From the NCBI GenBank assembly GCA_014529385.2, contig CM043956.1:87097721-87161720 (forward strand): 64,000 bases of DNA, written 5' to 3'. Source of the DNA: Adiantum capillus-veneris (taxonomy: Eukaryota; Streptophyta; Polypodiopsida; Polypodiales; Pteridaceae). The position numbers and the translations under genes were made by a program. The notes beneath the pieces are model-generated. The model was not told the DNA's origin. It did no database searches and saw only the letters and a list, made by a program, of their open reading frames with translations. Every line of letters begins with the position of its first letter. Positions within the stretch are counted from its first letter, which is position 1. Positions 53,091-63,433 of this stretch are shown in pieces.

Positions 53091-54124
53091 TTGAGATGTT
53101 CTATAAGGAGACGCCAAAACCAAGAGTTAGCTCGACAACTAAGGGAAGCGAAAGCAAAATCACAGTCCACAACACAACAAGACCCCACGGATTTACACCC
53201 TCCACCTGATCATTTCAAATCCTACACCACAGAGGAGCATAAGGTTGTGTATACAACACTCCAACAAAGACCCTACCTAATGAATCCTAAGTATGCGAAG
53301 ATAATTCAGGAAGAACTCGAAAAGCTTATAAAATATGGATTCATATACCCTATTGAGCACTCAGAATGGGTGTCTCCAATAGTTATTGTGCCAAAAAAGA
53401 GTGGGAAACTCAGAGTGTGTGGAGATCTCAAGAAAGTTAATACTACCACTAGGAGAGACCACTACCCCTTGCTATATTCGGAACATGTACTTGAGAAAGT
53501 TGCAGGAAAGGAATCTTATAGCTTTTTAGATGGGTACTCTGGTCACAATCGAATCACGATTGTGCTAAATGACCAAGGTAAAACCACTTTTATGACTAAA
53601 TTCAAAGTGTTCGCATTTTGTGTTATGCCTTTTGGCTTAACCAATGCCCCTGCTATATTCCAAAGATTAATAAATACTAATTTTAGAGAATATTAAGGGA
53701 GTTTTGCGAAGCTTTCTTAGATTATCTTTGTGTTTATTCTTCGTGGAAAGAACGTCTATCATGTTTACGAGAAGTGTTTGAAAGGTGCAGATTGTATCAC
53801 ATCTCATTAAACCCTTTCAAATGCCAACTTTGGGTTAGACATGGAGTTCTTTTAGGACATATAGTGTCCAAGAATGGGATCTCCAAAGATGAGAGAAAAA
53901 TTAAAACCATTTCCAATTTGCCACCACCTACAAATTGTAAAGGAGTTCAAAGGTTCATGGGCCATATTGGTTATTATCGACGGTTTATTTTAAACTTTGT
54001 CGAGATAGATTGCCCATTGTACAAGCTTCTTATTGAGTTTCACTGGACCGCAGAGTGTAACCATGCTTATAAGTTATTAAAAAGAGCCTTGAAAAGTTTC
54101 CCAATCCTAAGAGTGCCCGATTGA
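53091..54124 (+). pseudogene. Element G reverse transcriptase
   Basis: From 53091 the frame runs through Y-P-I-E-H-S-E-W-V-S-P, K-L-R-V-C-G-D, S-F-L-D-G-Y-S-G (first catalytic Asp) and V-M-P-F-G-L-T-N-A-P. A TAA at 53694-53696 ends it. In the next frame the active site reads F-L-D-Y-L where F-x-D-D is expected, so the second Asp is Tyr. The thumb continues in 53774-54124 with G-H-I-V-S-K-N-G-I and G-Y-Y-R-R-F-I. With a stop and a lost catalytic residue it cannot be active. Confidence 0.9.
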
Positions 54125-54139
54125 AATGTAATTTTTCAT

Positions 54140-54471
54140 ATGCATATCGATGCATCGAACTTTGCTATTGAGTGTGTTTTAGCTCAACCAGGAGAACATA
54201 AATTGGACTATCCCATTATCTTTGCAAGTCGCCAACTAAATGATGCTGAAAGGAACTACACCACTACCAAGCGGGAAGGTTTAGCAATGATTTATGCACT
54301 AAAGAAATTTCATTATTACCTTCTTGCCAACAAGTTTTTTTTTTACGTGGATCATCAAGAGTTGATGTTTTTAGTAAACAAACCATGTTCCACGGAAAGA
54401 ATTACATGATGTTTATTGATTCTTCTTGAGTTTGATTTTATCGTTGTGGTGAGACCGGTAAAAGGCATGTC
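54140..54471 (+). pseudogene. Element G RT-linked RNase H
   Basis: H-I-D-A-S-N-F-A-I-E at the start (catalytic Asp present), F-A-S-R-Q-L-N-D-A-E-R-N-Y, T-T-K-R-E-G-L-A-M-I-Y-A-L-K-K-F (catalytic Glu), and F-Y-V-D-H-Q-E-L (second Asp). It then passes through a TGA at 54407-54409 to the tether before integrase. Unlike element C it keeps the RNase H aspartates and has no second RNase H. Confidence 0.88.
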
Positions 54472-55985
54472 ATGGCTGATCATTTGTCTCGCATACCCAA
54501 TGATAAAGTCCCTACTGGAATTGATGATGAATTACCCGATACTTTTCTATTCCTAGTTGAGACCATGCCTGAATGGAGTGAGAAGATTGTAAAATTTTTA
54601 ATTAATGGGTTTCCACCTAAGGAGCTTTGTAAAGATATAGCTCAAAAGCTACTAAAGGAATGTGAACCTTATTCTCTAATTGCATGTACTCTCTACAAGC
54701 TAGGAAAGGACGATATTCTTAAACGTTGTGCTTGTGAAGATGAGTATTTGTACATACTACAAGAAGCACACAGACATAGCCGGAGGACATTTTTCAGAAG
54801 GACTAACTGTTATGAAGGTGTTGCAATCAAGCTATCCTTATTCAAAGATGCATCACTTTTTGCAAAAGGATGTGATGAATGTCAACATTACAAGACCACA
54901 CAATGGAAGGATCGGATGTCCTTAGATCCTATTAAAGTGACCCAACCCTTTGAAAAATGGGGTTTAGACTTTGTAGGCCCAATTAGTCCAGCAACCCATA
55001 ACACTCAATCCCGATATATTATTGTTGCGACTGACTATGTGACAAAGTGGACAGACGCTAAGGCGACATGCAAGGCTAATGTAAGGTCAACCGCTAAGGT
55101 TATCTTTGAAAAACGTTATTACACGCTTTGGTTGTCCCTTTGAAATTATGAGTGACAATGGCACTCATTTTATAAATGAAGTGATAAAGGAACTCACGAC
55201 AAGCTTCATAATATCCCACCATAAGTCGACACCTTATTATCCACAAACCAATGGCCAAGCTAAAAGTACTAACAAGACTTTAATTCTATCTTGACAAAGA
55301 CAGTAGAGGCTCATTGCACAGATTGGGATTTAATGCTGACATCAGCTCTATGGGCTTATCGTACTGCTTACGAAGTGGCTATTAATTGTACACCATTCAA
55401 GATGGTATATGTCCAAGAAGCAGTTATACCATGGGAGTTTGTCATTCCTAGTCTTTGAGTATCTTCACAAGAAGGTTGGGATGGTAACCCTTTAGTTGAG
55501 CATTTATATATCCTTGAGCGGTTAGATGAAGAGAGGCAATTAGATATACAAAATGCACTTGTGGAGAAAGATACTCGAAATAAATGGTTTGATCAACATT
55601 TAAAGAACAAGGATATCAAAGTTGGGGATAAAGTTCTTATGTATGGAGTGTGTAACGAGAAGAAAAAGTAAAATATGCGAGAAAAAGACCATATAGAGTA
55701 TGCCAAATCACCCCACAAGCTATCATTCGTGTGGAAACTCTTGATGGAGTAGAAACCATTGGATTCTTTAATGGGAATAAATTTAAAAGATACTATGATC
55801 CTTTAGGCCAAGAGGAGATACATGACATTCATCAGAAGAAGGCAGCCAAGGCACAAGCGGAATTGAAAAAGATACAAGCTCAAGCCAAGGCTCGGGAGCG
55901 ACAACAACGTATTGGGCACCAACGAGAGGCCAAACTTGGAGTTACACATACATTTCAAATTGAATTAGAGGATTGTATATTGTGA
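54472..55985 (+). pseudogene. Element G integrase
   Basis: The frame begins M-A-D-H-L-S-R, the usual end of the tether. The zinc finger is damaged: E-A-H-R-H-S-R-R then C-D-E-C-Q-H. The core has K-W-G-L-D-F-V-G-P-I (first Asp), a frameshift near 55100, and I-M-S-D-N-G-T-H-F (second Asp). Near 55250-55272 is N-G-Q-A-K-S-T-N, with Lys where catalytic Glu is expected. The C-terminal domain continues in broken frames to 55985, ending in a Lys/Gln-rich tail (K-K-A-A-K-A-Q-A-E-L-K-K). No chromodomain was seen. Confidence 0.88.
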
Positions 55986-56019
55986 CCCACCTCCACGATA
56001 CCCCGTTGAGTTAAATAGA

Positions 56020-56330
56020 ACCTATGAAAAAGTGTTATATAACCCTTTATTAGACAGAGAAGCTAAACATAATCTGTTAACATATGGAGTGTGGTGGCCG
56101 TAGTTAAGAAATCCATCTTCATTTAAGAGTACCATCCTAGTCAAGGGTATTAACAAGAAGAAAACTATTGTCTTTGGAATCTTACACACTTCTGTCAGTT
56201 ATGACAACGGGACCGAGGCTCAAAGCTTTTTGGTCATGTCTGCGAGTGCTATGGAAGGCAACATAAACGTGGGACATAAGTGGATGTCTGCAATCTAGTG
56301 TACTATTGATTGGGGAACTGGGAGTATCAA
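56020..56330 (+). pseudogene. Element G retropepsin-like domain downstream of integrase
   Basis: The frame reads L-L-D-R-E-A-K-H-N-L-L-T-Y-G-V-W (Asp codon 56053-56055), which lines up with element B's L-V-D-T-G-A-R-E-N-V-V-N-Y and element A's I-D-C-T-A-T-I-N-V-M-S-Y-G-L-W. About 70 residues later F-L-V-M-S-A-S and I-N-V-G-H-K-W-M line up with B's F-H-V-V-E-D and I-I-L-G-V-P-W-M. The Thr-Gly of the active site is lost, and stops are present. The identification rests on these two blocks and on their shared position before W-x-P-K sequences. Confidence 0.55.
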
Positions 56331-56514
56331 GACACAGAAACAATCTTAGCCCTGTCACTCAAGTGATAGTCCCTGAGTTATCACCTCCTAACGGAACACA
56401 GAATAAAACATTGCATATCCAAGAGGTTGAATATTTGTCCCTATAGCACAACCCTATAGAGCTTTAACTTCCATAGCTGAAACAAAGAATGAGACAGCCA
56501 AGACTCAGCGTGCT

Positions 56515-56856
56515 TTGTCATTGAAAACATACAAATGGGTCCCTAAAGCTTCGTTAACAACCACTTTCAATGCTCAATCTGGTTCAAAACAGAAGCCTCG
56601 TAAGAGACGCCCCACTCACCCCATGAAATGTAAGAAAACGTTACGTTGGATTCTTAAGAGACTATTAGAAGTCCAAAGCTACTATGTTGGGAATGATCAA
56701 ACCTGGGTACCTAAACGTAAATTGTGTCATGCCATGTCACCTATAGACCCATGTGAGTCAAATCTTCTAGCTATGGAGCCGATTGAAGATTACGAAAAGA
56801 GAAAGATCACAAAATACGGCATACCTGTTCCAGAGCTAATTTGGATACGAAAGTGA
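56515..56856 (+). pseudogene. Element G basic ORF with W-V-P-K motifs
   Basis: 113 residues, strongly basic. Y-K-W-V-P-K lies near 56530-56547, and V-Q-S-Y-Y-V-G-N-D-Q-T-W-V-P-K near 56670-56715. The second matches the E-Q-G-Y-Y-x-G-x4-W-L-P-K repeats of element A (11105 and 11400). A Trp about ten residues before each YY is also shared. The frame has no stop, although most of element G is broken. Function unknown. Confidence 0.55.
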
Positions 56857-57387
56857 GCACAATTTGTATCACTTAGCTCAGGAATAGGGAAGTCAAATGA
56901 AACTTCATGTAGTTCATCCACAAAAATACAAGTTTGTACACAACCTCCACCTACCACTATAAATATCCAGAAAAACAAGAAAGAATTAGCACCTCCCATT
57001 GAAAATTCACCACCTAAAGCAACGTTACAAGTATGATCATGGGAGAGTACATTACCACCCTTGCAACTTGATGAAGCGCCTAGGGTGACGGAAAGCTATT
57101 GGTCAAAGTCTTCACCCATTACAACTTGGAGCAAGTGATTTCAAAGGGTGACGACATCTTTCTAGAAGGTATGATCTACCCAAGGAAGGGGAGGGAAGTG
57201 CTAGTGAAATCCATCATTCGCTTGCTTCTCTCTTAACCTTCCTCCCTCCCTGACCTCTTAACCTCTTAATCTTAGGAAATCTATATATATAACCCTACAC
57301 TGAAACCCCAAAAAAAAAAAGAGCAAGAGCTTGGGACCAAAAAAATCTGGTCCATAACCGAAAACTCTTAATGACACTTCATGTACA
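56857..57387 (+). other. Between the W-V-P-K ORF and the last ORF of element G
   Basis: Decayed sequence with no clear domain. Confidence 0.4.
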
Positions 57388-57870
57388 ATGACACGGCCCT
57401 TATCATATTTGCAAACTAGCCAGAATCTATTTGTATGTACAGATATGGCTAGTACGCTAGAGTCATTCACTCCTACCTTAGGTGAGAGGTACCCTCTTTA
57501 CTTTTCTCAAGTGTTTCACATGGTCTACCTTGTGCTTACCTCTGAATGGGATTTGGTAGATACACTAGCGGGTGAGAAAAATTTTACAAAATTAGAATGG
57601 CTGATACGTCTCTTGACCACGACTAATCCCTACTCAGTAGAGAACGTCACTCCGATTGCACAAGCTTATCCTTTTGAGCAAGATGAATATCCACGCCTAA
57701 TGACCTTCTTAGTGAACCTTTGTGCATTTGATGATGAGAAATATTTACATGATTTCACGGATGGGACACATGGTTTCACTGAGGATGACTTTGTTTATCT
57801 TGACGATGATGAGGATAGAGGTCTAGACTTAGAACTACCAACTCATCTATATAATATCCTATTTCCTTGA
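57388..57870 (+). CDS. Intact 160-residue ORF at the 3' end of element G
   Basis: Open from ATG 57388 to a TGA five bases before the PPT region; an inner ATG at 57445 (M-A-S-T-L-E-S-F) is a likely alternative start. It is rich in Leu, Phe, Tyr and Asp, with an acidic tail (D-F-V-Y-L-D-D-D-E-D-R-G). No signal peptide, membrane helix or known domain is clear. Its position matches that of env-like ORFs in Athila elements, but nothing in it looks like an envelope protein. That it is intact in an otherwise broken element is notable. Confidence 0.5.
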   Translation: MTRPLSYLQTSQNLFVCTDMASTLESFTPTLGERYPLYFSQVFHMVYLVLTSEWDLVDTLAGEKNFTKLEWLIRLLTTTNPYSVENVTPIAQAYPFEQDEYPRLMTFLVNLCAFDDEKYLHDFTDGTHGFTEDDFVYLDDDEDRGLDLELPTHLYNILFP

Positions 57871-57874
57871 CCCT

Positions 57875-57883
57875 ATAGGGGGG
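57875..57883 (+). other. Putative PPT of element G
   Basis: ATAGGGGGG followed by TG at 57884, a plausible LTR start. The LTR end was not found. Confidence 0.5.
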
Positions 57884-59991
57884 TGCAAATAAATAGATTA
57901 AGGATATTTATGTTGTTTTTATTTTGTTCAATAAGGGTTGGTACCTTTTCCCATTGATGTGTACCTAGAAGTATTTCCTAGTGTTTTCTAGTGTGTAGAG
58001 GAACGCATTGCAGTAGCTGGGCTTTTGAACATCAGGCAATCTTTTTCCATCCCACTCATCAAATGGAGCACGATGGCCATTACAAACAGGTGTTTCTTGT
58101 CCATTATCGTTGCTTGTTATCTTATTTATTATCCATTTTTGTCTGCTTTTATCGTGATTGGTACCAAAATGTTCAACACATTTACTTAGTATTAGACATT
58201 AGATTCAATATGATTTTATGTCATAATCTATTGTTAGGTTTAATAATCAATAAGTGTAGCTAAGCTAGTTTGACCAAGGTAGGGCGTTGGAGATCTTTAA
58301 GACCATAAGAGATACCTTCCTAATTTTCAATGGTTACCTTAAGCTCTTAATCTGATATTATGAAGCAGGGTGTGCAGGGTGTCAGTGCTTTCTTGTGAGC
58401 TTAATTCCTCCTAACCTTTAGCTTAAGTATTATAATGGGAGTTTGACTATTGTGATGAGCTTGGGAAGTGTAAGAATGTCAAAATGATCCCCCAAAGTTA
58501 CAAAATGAAAATGCAATGAAAGAAAAACAACCAAAAAAACAAAACAAAAGTGCCAACAATATAAAACCTTAAGCAGAAGAAAAATCCAGGTTTGATTTGG
58601 TACTTCACTCACATGTATTGCTTATTGTACTAGAGCCCTAGAGGTTCTCAGTGTAGGTGCTTTTCCTTGAGAAGCACAAATCCCCAAGCATGCAAAATAA
58701 GCACACACGTCAAATGACTTTGAATCAATGTGAACAAAAGAGAGCCCAAAAGATCAATTAAGGCTCTATGTGAAAACAAAGCATCTATCATAAACACTTT
58801 GGGGGGTCAAACAAAGAAAACCATCGATTTCATGTGCGATTTTCAACTAGACATTCTTCTAGGTATATCCTCTAGTGAGTCCTGAGACATGAAACACGCT
58901 ACTTTCACGATTAAACAACTTAATTGACCATAGAGAATCGAGAACACGTCCATGGGCCACTACTCTCATCAAGATGTTTAACTACTACGAGACCCATCCG
59001 GATGGACCCACCAAGTTCTTACTTTCGAACACACCTTCCTGATGTAAATACCAAGGTCCGAATTTACATCAGAAAGGGGGGCGTGTTAACTTTGGTCATC
59101 CACATTATTATTGAGCTATGGGCCAGGCTTGTTAGCTCCACATGTGTATTCAGGGGTGTGATCGCCGATGATAGACGCACGCCACATTTAGTATAGAGAG
59201 AGAGAGAGAGAGAGAAAGAATACTAACTGTCGGCCAAGTGTGGGCGTCCAACTGTGGTTGAGACAACTCACATAAGGGCTTGTAACGTTTGATCTCCTTC
59301 TCTGCAATGTGGACTCTTGTTGTGTGTGAGTGTTTGAGAGCGTGTGTATGTGAGCGAGGGTGAGCGAGCGACCTTACGACGACGACGAAGCGATTGAGCA
59401 ACAACGACGACGGGCTCCCTCTTCACGGCGACGCAAGATTCGTGCTATGATAGAAAGACAGAGGTGAGTGACACACCGTTTGCGTTCGTGAGATTCCCCG
59501 CACACGGCCCACACACGGATTGTGTGTTTCCACGCTTAGTGGCTCATATACAGCGCACATCAAGTCCCCTACGATACGACACGAAGCATGCACGACCCTC
59601 TCTTAGCTATCTTTCCAAAACACATACAGAACGCATGCCAAGGCTAAGTAAGAGGAAGAGCTTCCCTCACCTTTATTTATAGTAGCACATGGAGATCATG
59701 CCAACGAATTTGTGAACAGAGTATCCTCCATACGTCGCTTACAAGATCCGTTCAAGGACCAAGATAGTCAACTACACATACCAAGTATTAGGGGTAAATG
59801 ACAGAGGCACGTGAAGGAAAGACAAAGAGAAAGACATATGAAATACCATATTGCGGCACGAATCAGCAAATGGGAGCCCCATGCTTGAAGAGCATGCAGA
59901 TTACACCACCTACAAGAGGCTAAGCTGATGGTGTAGGGGAGAGGGAAAGAGGGGGAAAGGGGATTCAGCTACTATAAGGACGAGTCAGCTA
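57884..59991. other. Probable 3' LTR of G and intergenic sequence, no gene seen
   Basis: AT-rich at first, GC-richer at 58900-59950. It contains a 9-bp-stem hairpin at 59041-59070 and a (GA)n run at 59193-59216. Short frames at 58924-59196 and 59464-59682 are not protein-like. Confidence 0.45.
59193..59216. repeat. (GA)n microsatellite
   Basis: About 12 GA units. Confidence 0.95.
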
Positions 59992-62900
59992 CCTCTTTTA
60001 GAGTGCTAATCATATGTCCATCACTCTGCACACTACTATAATCACCAAGATTAGCTAATGAAACACCTGCTAAATGATTCATATGAAACCAGATATTCTC
60101 TTGCTTTGCATGAGCCATAGGAAAAGCAAGAGATGATCCTGCTTGCATTTGAGCAATCCTATTTAGAGCCCTGCGCTACTCAACAAATCATAACCATCAT
60201 AGCATCTCGTTTCTTATCATGCCTCCCACCTTGCTGAAGAAGTTTCTCACAAGAATCAGAACCTGTGGAGGAAAGAGGAACCTGCAAGTGGCCATACTTG
60301 TCCTTGAAAGCCTTTATCATCAATAGGATGAAAAATTAGCCACCTGAATGTCCAAAAACAAAAAAAAAATTTCATGATCCATAATCCATGATGCCATAGT
60401 CTATCCATGGGAAGATATATGTATTGCATGAGAGTTACTCCTTGAACTATTTAAAGCTCTAACATGTGACAATACAAAGTTATTAAAAAGAATATGATGT
60501 AGGGTACCAAAAGAAAGACACCCTCCCAGCCGCTTTCACCCGATCAAATAAGGAGAGAAGGAGATAAAAAAATAATATGATGAGACTATCGATAGGTACT
60601 ATCCGTAGCAAGTGTTTGGGTGGGGGTCTGCAACAAAGCTTTAGCAATTTTGAAATTTTGCTATTTTGAGCGGATCCAATTTGGCGATTTTTTTTGAATG
60701 TCACCTTGTTGAAGACCATGCTCCTCAACCTTGAAAGTTTGATATACAAGAGCTACATGATTCAAAGTAGCCAAGTCTTGGCCAAGGACTAATATTCTAG
60801 ATGCATTATCAAGAGGATTAATCAATTTCTTTCCATTGTGAATGAAATCTGAATCATCCAAACCAGAAATAAACCCATCAATCTCAACGGAAGCTGTGAA
60901 AGGCCAAGGTTTCCATGACATTGAGAATCTATTTCCTAGAGATGATGTATAACCCTCTAGCATAAGCTTTCTTCGCCTCGAGTCTCCATCAGAAGCATGG
61001 CCAATTAAGGGACCCACAATGCTTCTCACAAATTTATTCCAATAGAGGGAGATTCCCATCCATTGCTCTCTGATAAAAAAAGAATCAAACTTGTTGCATG
61101 TCAATTGAACTAAAACAACCAACTTTGGCAAGCAATCAATCAGTGGATTTGCTATGAAGACTCTTGCATAATGTGCAATCACATTATTTTGAAAAGAGTC
61201 AATAATCACTTTGTAACCCTCCTCGCCATTTCCAACAAGTACCACAAAGTTGGATTGCAAAACTGGTTTTCCTTTTTGCCACAAAATCCGAGTAAATGAT
61301 CATCCCGTGCTACCCAACGAATCATTCTTTTGACGACGGTTTCATCTTTAGCAATAATTACTGGCACACTTCCCATACGAAGTCCATTTTTTTCATGTGA
61401 GAAGTGTAAATTTCAGCCAAATGCTTGAATATATCCTCTCTCAGGCCTGTTCGATAAGAAAGAGATTTCGAGTAGCCTGCATGGTGGTTGACAAATTTGG
61501 ACCTTCAAGATTCAAGGAAAGAAAATTATGCAACCGAGTACCTCCCCAAATCTTTATAGCCTCAAAGAGATTCTTTGTTGTTTCTGAGTACCGCTTTCTT
61601 GCATTTTCTCTTTCCATGTTTTGAGAAATATCCACAAGAAAGTTCCATAAGGCCTCTTTCCCTTCAAAAAGGCCATACTTATGAGCATTGACTATGTCAT
61701 GGCAAAACTTCTTCACATCTCCTCTTTTCATTGCTTCAAATGTGCTTTCTTGAAGACTTCAAACCTTGACACTTAAGGCTGCAACTCTTGTTTTGGTGAA
61801 CCAAACCTGCCTTTTAAGTTTCCTAACCATCTTTCCCTTGGCTCTTGCAATCTGTAAAATTTCTGAGTGGGTCATGAAATCCAATCTTCTTCCATCTCCG
61901 GTCCCACGAGAGCCTCTATTTTGCATTGATTTGTCTTCTCGATACAAACGCATGCGAAAGTCTTTCTCTTTGGGGATTGTAGTGCACTTGTACATTGAAA
62001 AGTTTCAAAGGGAACCCCATGAGGATTTACTCGTTTGCAATCTTTATGACGAAATGTCCCTCAGATACACACAAGCACCTCTTTAAACAAAAATGTGGCC
62101 ATCGTAGTTGGCTCACAATCCCAACAACCACCTCCTTTGTAGTCATCCAAGAAAGGTTTCAAATCAAACATCTTGTCTTCAACCTTATAAGTGTCTTGCC
62201 AAAATCTCCAACAAAGAGTGGGTAGCAAATAATTTTTTGCATATTGTGCATAGACACATTAAGTATACAATCTTCCTCCTTTATTCAAACATGAAAATGA
62301 TTATATAAAGATAGATACCTAATGCATTTTGTGACGCATTTGTGTTACTGTCATTGCAAGGCTCTACAATACATTAAAAATACACTTGAAATGTTGAACA
62401 CACTAATCATTTTTCATGTAAAAAGAAAAAAGATTTTCTACTCACCTAATTAGTTTGCATTTGAAGAAACCATGTAAGTTCCTTTGTTCTTGTCTTCAAT
62501 CGGCACTTTGCTTGGACGGCCCACCTTTGCTATCTTTTCATCAATGTCTCCATTAGCCGCTTTGATACGAAGCTTGGACTTCACATGTTCAATCATGCAT
62601 TGGCCAATCCATCCCGTTTTTGGAAACAAAGGAATCCATTTCTTGTCCAAACTACATTCCACAAATATTTTTAACAAATTCTCATACTCTCCAAGAGTGT
62701 CAAGAACAACACTAAAGATGGGAGAATTGTCCCTTTCAAAGGTGGAAACTTCAAGCAAGGCTTCATCCACCTTCTCCTTATTTTTTGACTTCATGTCCAC
62801 TTTTGAGAGCTCTGCCATTTCATTGTCGTGCTTCTGCTTTCTTCTTTTGCCCACTCCAAGGTGGCGGCGATGAGCCATTTTGTTGATCTGTGAGTGTAGA

Positions 62901-63433
62901 AAGTTAGAAATTGTATCAGCCCTCCTTGCCCGAATGGATTTTCACATTCGACACACCAAAGTTGGAACATAGCTTTCCCATCCTTATCTTTTGACATAAA
63001 CTCAAACCTATCATGACGCTCCATGGCTTTAAGTTTCTCTTTAGCAACCTTGACATCTCCTTCCCACTTTCTAACCTCCTTTGTAGAGGCTAAAGTGCTC
63101 TTTAGCATCTTGTGTGAGGTGATAGCCACATCTTCACACATAGGAATCTCATCATTACCAACACTAGGTATTTGGTAATGTATATGAGGATCATTGCTAG
63201 AGCTCAAGGTAGGTGGATCATTGCTTAAACCCATGGAATCCACTTGTGGATGCTTGCATGCATTACTTTTCGCTTTTTCCCGAATTGTCACCTCCTCCAC
63301 TTCAACTTCCCACCTCTCCTCTTGTGATGGTGCTAAAGGAAGCATTTTGGACCCTCCCAAAAACACAAAGTCATCACAAAATATCTTGTTACAAGCAATT
63401 TCTGCTCTCAAGTCTTTGTAAGTACCTCCGAAC
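59992..63433 (-). pseudogene. DDE-type transposase-like gene, copy 2 (truncated)
   Basis: Near-identical to 30199-33725, same orientation, about 85 bp shorter. The central frames are kept: the block with G-H-A-S-D-G-D-S-R-R-R lies in 61284-60661, the basic frames in 61731-61441 and 61995-61759, and the N-terminal finger frames in 63435-62450. The N-terminal start present in copy 1 (33805-33726) and the C-terminal part (30198-29271) are absent. Differences cluster as small deletions at 60240-60700. No target duplication or inverted repeats are seen at the joins ('cctcttttagag' left, 'ctccgaac' right). Confidence 0.6.

Larger units (their letters stand above)
45278..57883 (+). mobile_element. 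Decayed Athila-like gypsy element G (nested insertions)
   Basis: The plus-strand order is coiled-coil ORF, gag (split by a MITE-like element and by a non-autonomous LTR element), zinc knuckles, acidic linker, RT, RNase H, integrase, retropepsin-like domain, W-V-P-K ORF, a 160-residue ORF and a PPT (57875-57883). Stops and frameshifts are present throughout; many stops look like Gln or Trp codons changed by C-to-T or G-to-A. LTRs were not delimited. Zinc knuckles of CX2CX3HX4C type and the lack of a chromodomain suggest an Athila/Tat-like lineage, which is inference. Confidence 0.7.
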
